DNA from: Lachnospiraceae bacterium
GTDB lineage: Bacteria; Bacillota; Clostridia; Lachnospirales; Lachnospiraceae
Assembly: GCA_017940415.1 (NCBI GenBank)
Contig: JAGAYR010000003.1
Location: 47,748 to 111,747 of the forward strand
DNA length: 64,000 nucleotides
Reading direction: 5' to 3'
Shown: one piece after another, positions 26,952-39,264 of the stretch
How the letters are laid out: the number at the start of each line of letters is the position of its first letter
Position numbering within the stretch: position 1 is the stretch's first letter
The notes under the pieces: generated by a model
The model's input: only the letters and a program-made list of their open reading frames with translations
Told to the model about the DNA's origin: nothing
Database searches by the model: none
Position numbers and translations under genes: made by a program

Positions 26952-27749
26952 TCAATATCTTCTGCCTCTGCGTCCGTTATAACGTCCGCGATCTCCGGTA
27001 GGCTTAACACCTTCTTTGAGAGCGACAACAATGTGTCTGTTAGAACCTTCTCCCTCACTGTAGGTATATACATAATCATTATCCTGAAGTGCGGAATGAA
27101 TTATTCTTCTCTCATAAGGATTCATTGACTCAAGCTCGTAAGGACGGCCTGTTCTCTTAACCTTGGAAGATACATTCTTTGCAAGATTTTCAAGAGTTGC
27201 TCTTCTTCTTTCTCTGTAATCTTCGGTATCAACTTTTACTCTGATATACTGCTCGCTGTCCTTATTTACTACAAGGCTTACGAGATACTGAAGAGAATCA
27301 AGAGTTGCTCCTCTTTTTCCGATAAGGATTCCCATGTCATTTCCGAGAAGTTCGATATCAAGTGCATTTTCGGAAAGTTCAAAAGAAGTCTTGATCTGAG
27401 CTTCAAGTTCCATTGCCTTGAAAACATCTTCAAGGAATTTAACTGCAGCTGCTTCATACTTAGCGGGATCGGATACGGGAATGATCTTCTCCGATTCACT
27501 CTTTTTAACAGGAACTTCTTCGGTCTTTACTTCGGAAACGGTCTCTTCGGCTTTTACTTCCTCTGCAGGAACTTCGTCCGATTTAATGCGGGCTTTGATA
27601 ACCGCATTCTTGGAACCGAGTCCGAGGAAACCTGAAGAACCTTCCGAAACTACTACGTAATCAAGTCTGTCACTGGTAACTCCAAGATCCTGACAGGCAT
27701 CAGTGATCAGATCATTAACCGACTTACCTGTGTATTCTTTATAATCCAT
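26952..27749 (-). CDS. jag: RNA-binding protein Jag/KhpB
   Basis: A 265-residue cytosolic RNA-binding protein. The N-terminal Jag_N domain (YKEYTGKSVNDLI, then GFLGLGSKNAVIKARI) is followed by an acidic Val/Glu/Lys linker (about residues 65-95), a KH domain with the GXXG-type loop in GILIGKRGATLDSLQYLV, and an R3H domain (RRATLENLAKNVSS, then ERRIIHSALQ). The tail is Arg/Gly-rich. In Firmicutes KhpB pairs with KhpA and influences cell-division and wall-synthesis transcripts. It lies 12 bp downstream of yidC, with GAGG upstream of the ATG. Confidence 0.95.
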   Translation of the reverse strand: MDYKEYTGKSVNDLITDACQDLGVTSDRLDYVVVSEGSSGFLGLGSKNAVIKARIKSDEVPAEEVKAEETVSEVKTEEVPVKKSESEKIIPVSDPAKYEAAAVKFLEDVFKAMELEAQIKTSFELSENALDIELLGNDMGILIGKRGATLDSLQYLVSLVVNKDSEQYIRVKVDTEDYRERRRATLENLAKNVSSKVKRTGRPYELESMNPYERRIIHSALQDNDYVYTYSEGEGSNRHIVVALKEGVKPTGDRGRYNGRRGRRY

Positions 27750-27761
27750 CTATATGTGACC

Positions 27762-29093
27762 TCACTTACTGTTTCTCTTATTGAATTCATTGACCATATT
27801 TGCCTTGGCAGCCAATGATCCGGGAGCATAATTTGTAGGCTTATTTACTTCCTCAATATCTTTATCATCGGAAGCTGCAGTATTTACATAAGAAGCCTTT
27901 TTCTGAATGCTGCGGGTATTCATAGCGGCATAAGCCTGCATTCTTTCCTGATTTGCCTGAATCTGTTCAAGCTTTTTCTTACTCTTCTCCGCATTCTTCT
28001 CAATAAGCTCATTGATATCGATCTTATCGATACGCTTATTCATGAAGATCTGAAGAACGATACGAACAACGGCATTTGCTGTCCAGTAGATACCCATACC
28101 TGCGGGAAATGTAAAAGCAAACCATACAGACATAAGAGGCATCATGACGTTCATGGTCTTCATGGACTGAGCCATTGAATCTGCCGTAGAATTGTCGCCG
28201 GCAGCCTGAGGCTGACTGGGAGAAAGCTTAATGGAAAGCCACTGGGAAAAACCTGATAAAAGAGGGATCAGGATAGCCATGATCATCAGAAGATAAGCAT
28301 GACTTGCGAAACTCTCCTTAATGATATTTATGGGAGAATTTACGATATTAAGTCCGAGGAAATTGTTATAAGTATCAAGAAGTCCCTTGGTAACTACTTT
28401 TCCGGATGCATCAAGAGTGGAAAGAATCTGCTGTCCGTTAATGGTACAATCTGCAAGACCATAGTGCTCACTGATCTGAGCCATATCGGATGTCGATACT
28501 CTGTTAAGAACATCGATGATACCGTTAGTAAGATTGCCTTCTTTTGCAAGGTTCTTGGAATACATTGAAATAGCGGATTTAACACTTGCAAGTTCAGCAG
28601 TATTTTCGGTAATGAATGCACCATTATCGGTAGCTACAATCTGATTGGCAAGTACTCTGAAAGTATCACCAATCTTGGTTACATAAGCGGGAACCTGATA
28701 GATAACTCTGTACAGAGCAATAAGAATAGGGAACTGAATGAGCAAAGTAACACAGCTTCCGGCCTGGGAAACACCGTACTTTGCATAAACAGCCTGAGTC
28801 TCAGCCTGCATCTTCATCATGGAATCCTGATCTTTTTTGCCGTTATATTTCTTCTGAATGGCTTTGATCTCAGGATTCATCTTAAGCGAAAGCTTGGAGA
28901 ACTTCTGCTGCTTATAGGTAAGAGGAATCAGGCATACATTTACGAAAATAGTAAAAAGTATGATTGCTATACCTATATTCGGGATTCCTATCTTATCAAG
29001 AACAAAGAACAATCCCTCCATTATCTTACCGAGTATCCAAACGATATACTTGAAGATAGGAGTGGAATTAGGTGTTAATAAAGTAAAATACAT
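27762..29093 (-). CDS. yidC: Membrane protein insertase YidC
   Basis: A 443-residue Oxa1-family insertase for membrane proteins. It has five or more membrane segments, with the core motif FVNVCLIPLTYKQQKFSKLSLKMNPEIKAIQKKY and the C-terminal MPLMSVWFAFTFPAGMGIYWTANAVVRI. A basic positively charged tail follows, suited to ribosome contact. It is longer than Bacillus SpoIIIJ because of a soluble insert between the second and third core segments. It overlaps the yidD stop by TAATG, so they are coupled. Confidence 0.95.
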   Translation of the reverse strand: MYFTLLTPNSTPIFKYIVWILGKIMEGLFFVLDKIGIPNIGIAIILFTIFVNVCLIPLTYKQQKFSKLSLKMNPEIKAIQKKYNGKKDQDSMMKMQAETQAVYAKYGVSQAGSCVTLLIQFPILIALYRVIYQVPAYVTKIGDTFRVLANQIVATDNGAFITENTAELASVKSAISMYSKNLAKEGNLTNGIIDVLNRVSTSDMAQISEHYGLADCTINGQQILSTLDASGKVVTKGLLDTYNNFLGLNIVNSPINIIKESFASHAYLLMIMAILIPLLSGFSQWLSIKLSPSQPQAAGDNSTADSMAQSMKTMNVMMPLMSVWFAFTFPAGMGIYWTANAVVRIVLQIFMNKRIDKIDINELIEKNAEKSKKKLEQIQANQERMQAYAAMNTRSIQKKASYVNTAASDDKDIEEVNKPTNYAPGSLAAKANMVNEFNKRNSK

Positions 29094-29332
29094 TAAAATC
29101 TCCCTGAATATTTCTTCCTCATCTTGGGAACGGGATCATATCCTCCGTGTGAGAAAGGATTACATCTTAAAATCCTCCACAAAGCAAGTAAAGATCCAAC
29201 AAAAGCACCATGTACCTCTATCGCTTCCTTTCCGTATGCCGAACAGGTAGGATAATAGGGACATTTAAATCTCTTAAGAGGTGAGAAATATTTCTGATAA
29301 ATTGAGATCAACCAAATGAGAAATCTCTTCAT
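29093..29332 (-). CDS. yidD: Membrane protein insertion efficiency factor YidD
   Basis: A 79-residue protein with the family signature: IYQKYFSPLKRFKCPYYPTC, then Ser-Ala-Tyr and RILRCNPFSHGGYDPVP. It assists YidC and lies between rnpA and yidC as in most bacteria. The start is taken at ATG 29332 (MKRFLIW). A longer frame overlapping the end of rnpA is unlikely. There is no clear ribosome binding site; coupling to rnpA is probable. Confidence 0.92.
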   Translation of the reverse strand: MKRFLIWLISIYQKYFSPLKRFKCPYYPTCSAYGKEAIEVHGAFVGSLLALWRILRCNPFSHGGYDPVPKMRKKYSGRF

Positions 29333-29345
29333 AATATATATATGA

Positions 29346-29684
29346 TCAATTGCCCGCTTTTTGCAGGATGTGATGGGAAGCTGCAAGACCCATCAGAGAT
29401 TTCACGGTCTCATCATACGACATTGATGCAGCATTACTTCTGGCAACAAATACTATGTCCAAACCACTATTGAACATATGCTCGGAATTACGAAAAGCTT
29501 CCTTAACTAATCGTTTTATCCGGTGTCTTACGACACTGTTTCCTACTTTTTTACTGATACTTACGCCTACTCGGTTAAAGGATTCACCGTTATTTCTGAC
29601 ATACATGATCAAATACTTGTCTGCGAAGGAGTTGTGTGTACGGTAAACTTCCGAAAATTGCGCGTTCTTTCTTAATCTTTCCAT
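29346..29684 (-). CDS. rnpA: Ribonuclease P protein component
   Basis: A 112-residue protein subunit of RNase P, which trims tRNA 5' leaders. The start MERLRKNAQFSEVYRTHNSF and the basic helix VGNSVVRHRIKRLVKEAFRN are diagnostic. ATG 29684 is preferred to a TTG at 29705. It follows rpmH across a palindromic hairpin. Confidence 0.94.
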   Translation of the reverse strand: MERLRKNAQFSEVYRTHNSFADKYLIMYVRNNGESFNRVGVSISKKVGNSVVRHRIKRLVKEAFRNSEHMFNSGLDIVFVARSNAASMSYDETVKSLMGLAASHHILQKAGN

Positions 29685-29703
29685 TTTAAATATTCGGAAA
29701 AAC

Positions 29704-29728
29704 AAAGGTCACATTAAATGTGACCTTT
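29704..29728 (-). terminator. Palindromic hairpin between rpmH and rnpA
   Basis: AAAGGTCACATT and AATGTGACCTTT are perfect 12-nt arms separated by one base, followed on the minus strand by TTTGTTTTTCC. The hairpin begins 5 bp after the rpmH stop. It could act as a partial terminator or as an mRNA-stabilising end for rpmH. Confidence 0.7.
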
Positions 29729-29732
29729 ACTT

Positions 29733-29867
29733 TTAAGCCGATAATTTCTTTCTGCCCTTTGCTCTTCTGCTCTGAAGAACCTTACGTCCACCGGCTGAAG
29801 ACATTCTTGCTCTGAAACCGTGAACCTTGGCATGAGACTTTTTCTTAGGCTGAAATGTCATCTTCAT
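29733..29867 (-). CDS. rpmH: Large ribosomal subunit protein bL34
   Basis: A 44-residue, highly basic protein that reads [20 protein letters not shown], then [20 protein letters not shown] and KLSA, a canonical L34. AAAAGGAGG lies about 9 nt before the ATG at 29867. It is too short for most gene finders but certain by sequence and position. A strong promoter lies 100 bp upstream. Confidence 0.98.
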   Translation of the reverse strand: MKMTFQPKKKSHAKVHGFRARMSSAGGRKVLQSRRAKGRKKLSA

Positions 29868-29969
29868 AAGGAAACACCTCCTTTTAATCAATCTCTTCGC
29901 ATAGTGATATTCAAATGAATATCAACGGGATCTCACTACCTGAGATCAGTCAGAAACGACACAAAACAG

Positions 29970-29998
29970 ATTTTAATTAATTAAAGAAAGAGTGTCAA
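29970..29998 (-). promoter_or_regulatory. Promoter of rpmH
   Basis: On the minus strand a perfect TTGACA (29993-29998), a 17-bp spacer and TAAAAT (29970-29975) give a strong sigma-A promoter about 100 bp before the rpmH start. Confidence 0.85.
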
Positions 29999-30345
29999 GC
30001 AAAAATAGCGGTTTTTATTTAATTTTAGGGAAAAATCAGTATTTTAAACTTTCAAAAAAATGTTAATAAATTTTCTTTTCCACCGAGTTATCCACTTTAA
30101 ATATCACCTAAAATCTTATCCCCATTTAGTGTAAAAGTTGTGGATATGTGTTCCAAATTATAAACTATTTTATGTCAAACAGTTAAAAAATCCAGTAAAT
30201 ATCAATATTTCTTCACTTTATAATTTAGATACCTGTTTTCCACATAATTTACATTAATTTCTCCAAAAAAACTGACTTAACCGTTTTCAGTACTTAATCC
30301 ACAATTGTGGAAAACCCGCAAACGCACAAAAGGGAATAACCCGAT

Positions 30346-30372
30346 TTGAATTAAAAATCCATCCATTATAAA
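30346..30372 (+). promoter_or_regulatory. Candidate promoter of dnaA
   Basis: TTGAAT (30346-30351), a 15-bp spacer and TATAAA (30367-30372) lie 75 bp before the dnaA start. They are adjacent to two DnaA boxes, which fits autoregulation. The spacer is short. Confidence 0.45.
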
Positions 30373-30446
30373 ATGGTACGGCAGTCGATTTTTCTGGCCT
30401 TTTTGGCTGCATTTATAAACTATCAGGAGAAATTTTCAAACAGCCT

Positions 30447-31805
30447 ATGAACGCAGAAAAGTTTACCAACGAAGAATACTGGGAAGAAATCAAGAGAAAG
30501 ATACAAAGGGAAGCAGCAGTATCGGATATAACCTATCATCTCTGGTTCGAAAACCTTGAATTCTGCGAAGTTTCCGGAAATACCGTATATATCAGATCCG
30601 AAAAAGAGGACGAAAGAGCCTTAGGCTACTTAAATAATAAGTTCAAGCTCTATTTTGAGACTGTTATTGGTGAAGAGCTCGGACAGATAATCTCCGTAAA
30701 ATTCATACTTAATAATGCAAATACCGTTATAGAACCCGAAGAAACCAAGGTTGATAACGATACTCTTAATCCTGACTACACTTTCGAGTCATTTGTCGTA
30801 GGAAATAACAATAAAATGGCTCATCAGGTATCCGTTGCCGTAGCTGAAGATCCCGGTAAAACCTGGAATCCTCTCTATATATACGGAGGTCCCGGACTGG
30901 GTAAGACCCATCTTATGCAATCCATAGGTCACTTTATATTAAAGAAAGATCCCTCAAAAAAGGTCATTTATGTTACCAGTGAACAGTTCACAAATGACGT
31001 TATTGAGTCTCTCAGAAGCGGTAACAGTGCCGATTCCATGAGCAAACTCCGTGATAAATACCGTACCGTTGATGTACTTATGATCGACGATATTCAGTTT
31101 ATTATAGGAAAAGAAGCAACTCAGGAAGAGTTTTTCCACACTTTTAATACCCTTCATGATGCCGGAAAACAGATAATTCTTTCTTCCGATAAGAATTTTA
31201 AGGAATTTAAGTCACTTGATGACAGATATATATCAAGATTTGCATGGGGAATGACCGTAGATATCACTCCTCCCGATTATGAAACCAGATCCGCCATTCT
31301 TAAAAATGATGCGGAAAAGTACAATATCAAGATAAGCGAAGAAATAATCGATTATATTGCTTCAAATATTAAGTCAAACATAAGAGAACTTGAGGGAGCC
31401 CTCAATAAGATAATAGCTTTCTCAAAACTCAATAATAACAGCGAACCTGACATGGATTTTGCCAAAGAAGCCCTTAAAGACTTCATTTATCCTTCAGAAT
31501 CCAACATGATCACCTTCGATCGTATAGTTGATGTGGTCTGCCAGGAGTGTAATGCAAGCAAAGACGCAATAATGTCCAATAAACGAAACGCTGATATCGT
31601 TTATCCCAGACATATAATCATGTATCTGGCCTATGATATGCTCGGAATCACTTATCAGCAGATAGCCCACAATCTTCACAGAAGTGACCATACAACCGTA
31701 ATAAGCGGATGTAAGAAGATTGAAGCTGATATTAATTCAAATAAAAGTGGAAAAAACACCCGGGAGAAAGTGGATAGAATAAAAAAGATACTTTCAGGGT
31801 CATAA
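30447..31805 (+). CDS. dnaA: Chromosomal replication initiator DnaA
   Basis: A 452-residue AAA+ initiator that binds DnaA boxes and melts the origin. Domain I is residues 1-90. Domain III has Walker A GGPGLGKTHLMQ, Walker B VLMIDDIQFI, and sensor ISRFAWGM. Domain IV ends with the box-binding helix carrying SDHTTVI, here RSDHTTVISG rather than the common GRDHTTV. The start lies 15 nt after AGGAGA, a long spacing. It is the first gene of the dnaA-dnaN-yaaA-recF-gyrB-gyrA series. Confidence 0.97.
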   Translation: MNAEKFTNEEYWEEIKRKIQREAAVSDITYHLWFENLEFCEVSGNTVYIRSEKEDERALGYLNNKFKLYFETVIGEELGQIISVKFILNNANTVIEPEETKVDNDTLNPDYTFESFVVGNNNKMAHQVSVAVAEDPGKTWNPLYIYGGPGLGKTHLMQSIGHFILKKDPSKKVIYVTSEQFTNDVIESLRSGNSADSMSKLRDKYRTVDVLMIDDIQFIIGKEATQEEFFHTFNTLHDAGKQIILSSDKNFKEFKSLDDRYISRFAWGMTVDITPPDYETRSAILKNDAEKYNIKISEEIIDYIASNIKSNIRELEGALNKIIAFSKLNNNSEPDMDFAKEALKDFIYPSESNMITFDRIVDVVCQECNASKDAIMSNKRNADIVYPRHIIMYLAYDMLGITYQQIAHNLHRSDHTTVISGCKKIEADINSNKSGKNTREKVDRIKKILSGS

Positions 31806-32023
31806 ATCAATGATTTACATAATTTTACGAGTGTGAATCAAGGTTTGTAACTTATTTAATAACCGGTACTATTTCACATACTTATTCATTCCATTTTAGC
31901 CTTGAAAATAGTATAATAAATAAGGTTATGCACATAGTTCACAACCCCTATTACTTATTATACTGATAAAGATTTATATATAACATAAAAAGGCACCTCA
32001 TTCACCAAAAGGAGTTTTTCACA
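31806..32023 (+). promoter_or_regulatory. dnaA-dnaN spacer with a perfect DnaA box
   Basis: TTATGCACA at 31926-31934 fits TTATNCACA exactly, right after a TATAAT (31912-31917) that could serve dnaN. The 218-bp gap is otherwise AT-rich. A box here suggests a bipartite origin flanking dnaA or DnaA control of dnaN. Confidence 0.6.
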
Positions 32024-33148
32024 ATGAAGATATCCTCTTCCAAATCATCATTACTTGCGGGTATTCAGACAGTACTCAGAGCTCTTCCCGCAAAAAGTAC
32101 CATGTCTATCATGGAGTGTATTCTTTTTAACACTACCGGAGGAAAGATTACTCTTACAGTTAATAACCTCGACCTTGGAATTGAGACAGTTATAGACGGA
32201 AATATAGAAGAAGCAGGTGTCGTTGCTCTTGATGCAAAGCATATTTTCGAGATAATCAGAAAAATGCCCGATTCAGCATCCGATATCGAGATAATTACCG
32301 ATTCCAATTACCAGACAGTAGTAAAATGCGAACAGGTTGTCCACAACATGTCAGGAAGAAGTGATGATGAATTCACATATCTTCCCGATCTTGATAAGAA
32401 TGACAATATAGTAATGAGCCAGCTTTCTCTCAGAGAGCTTATCAGAAAGACTATTTTCTCAATCGCAGAGATAAGTGAGGATACTCCCGGTCAGCAGACC
32501 ATGAGGGGTGAACTCATGGAGATCAAAGATAATAAAGTCAGAATGTGCAGCCTTGACGGACATCGTATCTCAATGTGCACGATGGAACTCAGGGAAAATT
32601 ATTCAGACAAGAAAGTAATTATTCCCGGAAAGAGCCTTAAGGAACTTTCAAGAATAATAAACGGCGGAGCTGAAGATGATATAGATATTATCTTTAATCC
32701 CAACCATATCAGTTTTGAGTTCGGATCCACCAAAGTAGTATCCAGGATCATCGAAGGAAATTTCTTTGATGTAAACAAGATGCTTGTCGGTGATTATGAG
32801 ACAAAAGTTAAGATCAACAAGAAGAGACTTACCGAATGTCTCGACAGATCAACCATTTATGTAAAAGAAGGCGATAAAAAACCTATCGTTCTTGATATCA
32901 AAGATGACAGCATCTCAATCAAGATAAATTCCGCAACCGGTAACATGAATGAAAATGTTCCCGCATCAAAGTCCGGAAAAGATATGATAATAGGTTTTAA
33001 TCCCAGATTTGTTATTGATGCACTCAATGTTATAGACGATGAAGAAATCGAGCTTGATTTTGTAAATTCAAAAGCTCCCTGCTTTATCAAAAAGGATGAT
33101 ATGTCCTATGTCTATGTAGTGCTTCCCGTAACTATAAGTGCGGTGTGA
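32024..33148 (+). CDS. dnaN: DNA polymerase III beta sliding clamp
   Basis: A 374-residue clamp that forms a dimeric ring around DNA and tethers polymerase and other proteins. It has three beta-clamp repeats, with recognisable LRALPAKSTMSIMECILFNT at the start, IRKTIFSIAEISEDTPGQQTM in the middle and NPRFVIDALNVIDDEEI near the end. It finishes with YVVLPVTI, the family C-terminus (usually MPMR-like; here PVTISAV). AAAAGGAG precedes the ATG. It overlaps the S4 gene by ATGA. Confidence 0.97.
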   Translation: MKISSSKSSLLAGIQTVLRALPAKSTMSIMECILFNTTGGKITLTVNNLDLGIETVIDGNIEEAGVVALDAKHIFEIIRKMPDSASDIEIITDSNYQTVVKCEQVVHNMSGRSDDEFTYLPDLDKNDNIVMSQLSLRELIRKTIFSIAEISEDTPGQQTMRGELMEIKDNKVRMCSLDGHRISMCTMELRENYSDKKVIIPGKSLKELSRIINGGAEDDIDIIFNPNHISFEFGSTKVVSRIIEGNFFDVNKMLVGDYETKVKINKKRLTECLDRSTIYVKEGDKKPIVLDIKDDSISIKINSATGNMNENVPASKSGKDMIIGFNPRFVIDALNVIDDEEIELDFVNSKAPCFIKKDDMSYVYVVLPVTISAV

Positions 33149-33369
33149 TGATGAAAGAATTTTATCTTAAAGACGAATTTATAAAATTAGGTCAGCTCCT
33201 TAAAGCAGCCGGATTATGTGCTTCGGGAGTTGATGCAAAATATGACATTGTTAACGGTGAAGTTAAGTTAAACGGCAATACCGAAATTCAAAGAGGCAAG
33301 AAGATAGTTGCCGGAGATGTCATAGAGTACAAGGGAAACAGTCTGATCGTAAAGAAAAAGGAAAACTGA
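33148..33369 (+). CDS. yaaA: S4-domain RNA-binding protein YaaA/RlbA
   Basis: A 73-residue small protein with one S4-like RNA-binding fold (EFIKLGQLLKAAGLCASGVDAKY, then GEVKLNG and a lysine-rich end). The family sits between dnaN and recF in most Firmicutes and is linked to ribosome function. The start is ATG 33148 (overlapping the dnaN stop) or ATG 33151. Confidence 0.93.
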   Translation: MMKEFYLKDEFIKLGQLLKAAGLCASGVDAKYDIVNGEVKLNGNTEIQRGKKIVAGDVIEYKGNSLIVKKKEN

Positions 33370-33370
33370 T

Positions 33371-36642
<3,272 letters not shown>

Positions 36643-36676
36643 TAATTGTTAAAGACTTTCGTTCGAAAGAGGAATT

Positions 36677-39259
36677 ATGGAAGATACTATTTTTGACAAA
36701 ATACAGGAAGTAGATCTCAAAGAAAAAATGGAGACCTTCTACATCGATTATGCAATGAGCGTAATCGCGGCAAGAGCTCTTCCCGATGTAAGGGATGGAC
36801 TCAAGCCTGTACAGAGAAGAGTTCTCTATTCCATGGTAGAACTCAATAACGGACCTGATAAGCCTCACAGAAAGAGCGCACGTATCGTCGGTGATACGAT
36901 GGGTAAATACCATCCTCACGGCGACAGCTCCATTTACGGATCGCTTGTATTTATGGCTCAGCCCTGGTCCATGAGATATCCTCTTGTAGACGGTCACGGA
37001 AACTTCGGTTCCATGGACGGTGACGGCGCTGCGGCAATGAGATATACCGAGGCAAGACTTTCTAAAATCAGTATGGAACTTCTTGCGGATATCAATAAGA
37101 ACACCGTAGACTTCATTCCCAACTTCGACGGAACAGAGTCTGAGCCTATGGTTCTTCCCAGCCGTTATCCTAATCTCCTCGTAAACGGAGCAACCGGAAT
37201 TGCGGTCGGTATGGCGACCAACATTCCTCCCCACAATTTAAGAGAAGCGGTCGGCGGTGTTATCAAGATCATTGACGATCGTATCGAAGGAAAAGAAACC
37301 ACTATCGAGGACGTAATGGAGATCATCCAGGGTCCCGATTTTCCTACCGGCGGACTTATCCTCGGACACCGCGGTGTCGAGGAAGCATACAGAACCGGAC
37401 GCGGTAAGATCAGAGTAAGGGCCGTAACCGAGATTGAACAGCTTCCAAACGGAAAGAGCCAGATCATCGTTACCGAGCTTCCTTACATGGTCAACAAGGC
37501 AAATCTTCAGATCAAGATTGCCGAACTTGTAAAGCTCAAGAAGATAGACGGTATTACAGACATCAGAGATGAGAGTAACAGAGAAGGTGTAAGAGTTGTA
37601 ATCGAGCTTCGTAAAGATGCAAATGCAAATGTCATCTTAAACCAGCTCTACAAGCACACACAGCTTCAGGACACTTTCGGTGTCATCATGCTTGCGCTTG
37701 TTAACAACGAGCCCAAGGTATTAACTCTTCTTGAAGTACTTCAGCAGTATCTGAAGCATCAGGAAGAAGTAGTTACAAGACGTACAAAATTCGATCTTGG
37801 AAAAGCGGAAGAAAGAGATCATATTCTCCAGGGACTTCTTAAAGCTCTTGATTTCATCGATGAAGTCATTAGCATTATCAGAGGATCCGCAACTCCCGCG
37901 GAAGCAAAAGAGAAACTCATTGCAAGATTCGGACTTGATGATGTTCAGGCTCAGGCTATTGTAGACATGAGACTGAGAGCTCTCACCGGACTTGAAAGAG
38001 ACAGACTTCTTGCGGAGCATAATGAGCTCCTTGCAAAGATCGAAGAACTCAGAGCAATACTTGCCGATGAGAAACTTCTTCTCGGAGTCATCAAAAAGGA
38101 AATCTCCGAGACCGCAGATAAATACGGCGACGAGAGACATACTCATTTCAGCAATGACATATTCGATATTCCCGATGAGGATATGATCCCTCACGAGAAT
38201 ACCGTTATCGCAATGACCAGACTCGGTTATATCAAGAGAATGAGTGTTGATAACTTCAAAGCTCAGAATCGTGGCGGTAAAGGAATCAAGGGTATGGCTA
38301 CCATCGAGGACGATTATGTCGAAGATCTCCTCATGACCACAACCCATCATTCACTTAACTTCTTCACCACTGCGGGAAGAGTTTACAGAATGAAAGCTTA
38401 CGATATCCCCGAGTGTTCACGTACATCAAGGGGTGTTGCGATAGTAAATCTCCTTCAGCTTGAACCCGGAGAAAAGGTAAGTGCGATCATTCCCATCTGG
38501 GGATTTGAAGAAGGAAAGAATCTCTTCATCGCAACCAAGAACGGCACAGTCAAGAAGATGAAGATGGACGAGCTTATGAATGTCAGAAAGAGCGGACTCA
38601 GAGCAATCACTCTTGTAGACGGAAATGAGCTTATCGATGTTAAGATAACGGATGCCGATTCTGAGATCCTTCTTGCTACCAAGCAGGGTATGTGCATCAG
38701 ATTCAGAGAAGAAGAAGTACGTACAACAGGAAGAGGAAGTATCGGTGTTATCGGAATGAATCTTGCCGGCGGTGATGAAGTTGTTGCAATGCAGCTTGCT
38801 TCCCAGGGTAAGTACATGACCTTCATTTCCGAAAAGGGAATGGGTAAGCGTACCGACATTGATGAATTCAACGGACAGCACAGAGCAGGTAAGGGTGTTA
38901 AGTGTTACAAGATCACCGATAAGACCGGTGACCTCCTTGCCGCAAAAGCAGTCAACGGCGACGAGGAACTTATCATGATCACCGACGGCGGTCAGATGAT
39001 AAGAATCAGAATTGATGATATAAGCGTTCTTTCCAGAATCACTTCCGGAGTAAAACTTATGAATCTTTCCGGCGGTGAGAAGATAGCCAATGTTGCAAAG
39101 GTACGCGACAGACTTTCCAACGGTGAAAAAGAATTCGCATCACTTGAAGAAGGCGAAGAGGCTATGGATAAAGAAAGCGAAAATATGGCCGGTTCCTTTG
39201 AAGAGGATGATGATGAAGTGATCATTCCCGTTCAGGACGACAGTGAAGAGGATGGTTGA
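36677..39259 (+). CDS. gyrA: DNA gyrase subunit A
   Basis: An 860-residue breakage-reunion subunit. The quinolone-region helix ([16 protein letters not shown]) reads Ser/Ile rather than Ser/Ala, and the catalytic Tyr lies in [10 protein letters not shown]. The C-terminal beta-pinwheel begins near residue 500 and includes the GyrA box [13 protein letters not shown]. The last 50 residues are strongly acidic ([18 protein letters not shown]). It is co-directional with gyrB (34-bp gap). Confidence 0.97.
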   Translation: MEDTIFDKIQEVDLKEKMETFYIDYAMSVIAARALPDVRDGLKPVQRRVLYSMVELNNGPDKPHRKSARIVGDTMGKYHPHGDSSIYGSLVFMAQPWSMRYPLVDGHGNFGSMDGDGAAAMRYTEARLSKISMELLADINKNTVDFIPNFDGTESEPMVLPSRYPNLLVNGATGIAVGMATNIPPHNLREAVGGVIKIIDDRIEGKETTIEDVMEIIQGPDFPTGGLILGHRGVEEAYRTGRGKIRVRAVTEIEQLPNGKSQIIVTELPYMVNKANLQIKIAELVKLKKIDGITDIRDESNREGVRVVIELRKDANANVILNQLYKHTQLQDTFGVIMLALVNNEPKVLTLLEVLQQYLKHQEEVVTRRTKFDLGKAEERDHILQGLLKALDFIDEVISIIRGSATPAEAKEKLIARFGLDDVQAQAIVDMRLRALTGLERDRLLAEHNELLAKIEELRAILADEKLLLGVIKKEISETADKYGDERHTHFSNDIFDIPDEDMIPHENTVIAMTRLGYIKRMSVDNFKAQNRGGKGIKGMATIEDDYVEDLLMTTTHHSLNFFTTAGRVYRMKAYDIPECSRTSRGVAIVNLLQLEPGEKVSAIIPIWGFEEGKNLFIATKNGTVKKMKMDELMNVRKSGLRAITLVDGNELIDVKITDADSEILLATKQGMCIRFREEEVRTTGRGSIGVIGMNLAGGDEVVAMQLASQGKYMTFISEKGMGKRTDIDEFNGQHRAGKGVKCYKITDKTGDLLAAKAVNGDEELIMITDGGQMIRIRIDDISVLSRITSGVKLMNLSGGEKIANVAKVRDRLSNGEKEFASLEEGEEAMDKESENMAGSFEEDDDEVIIPVQDDSEEDG

Positions 39260-39264
39260 TAAAA

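Larger units (their letters stand above)
29868..30446. other. Chromosomal replication origin region (oriC) with DnaA boxes
   Basis: A 579-bp AT-rich gap between the divergent rpmH and dnaA genes. Near-consensus DnaA boxes (TTATNCACA) are visible at 30088-30096 (TTATCCACT), 30138-30146 (minus, ATATCCACA), 30236-30244 (TTTTCCACA), 30295-30303 (TAATCCACA) and 30305-30313 (minus, TTTTCCACA), each with one mismatch. The last two form an inverted pair. AT-rich tracts at 29997-30080 and 30170-30240 could unwind. Gene strand flips here, as expected of a bidirectional origin. The rpmH and dnaA promoters also lie inside. Confidence 0.9.
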
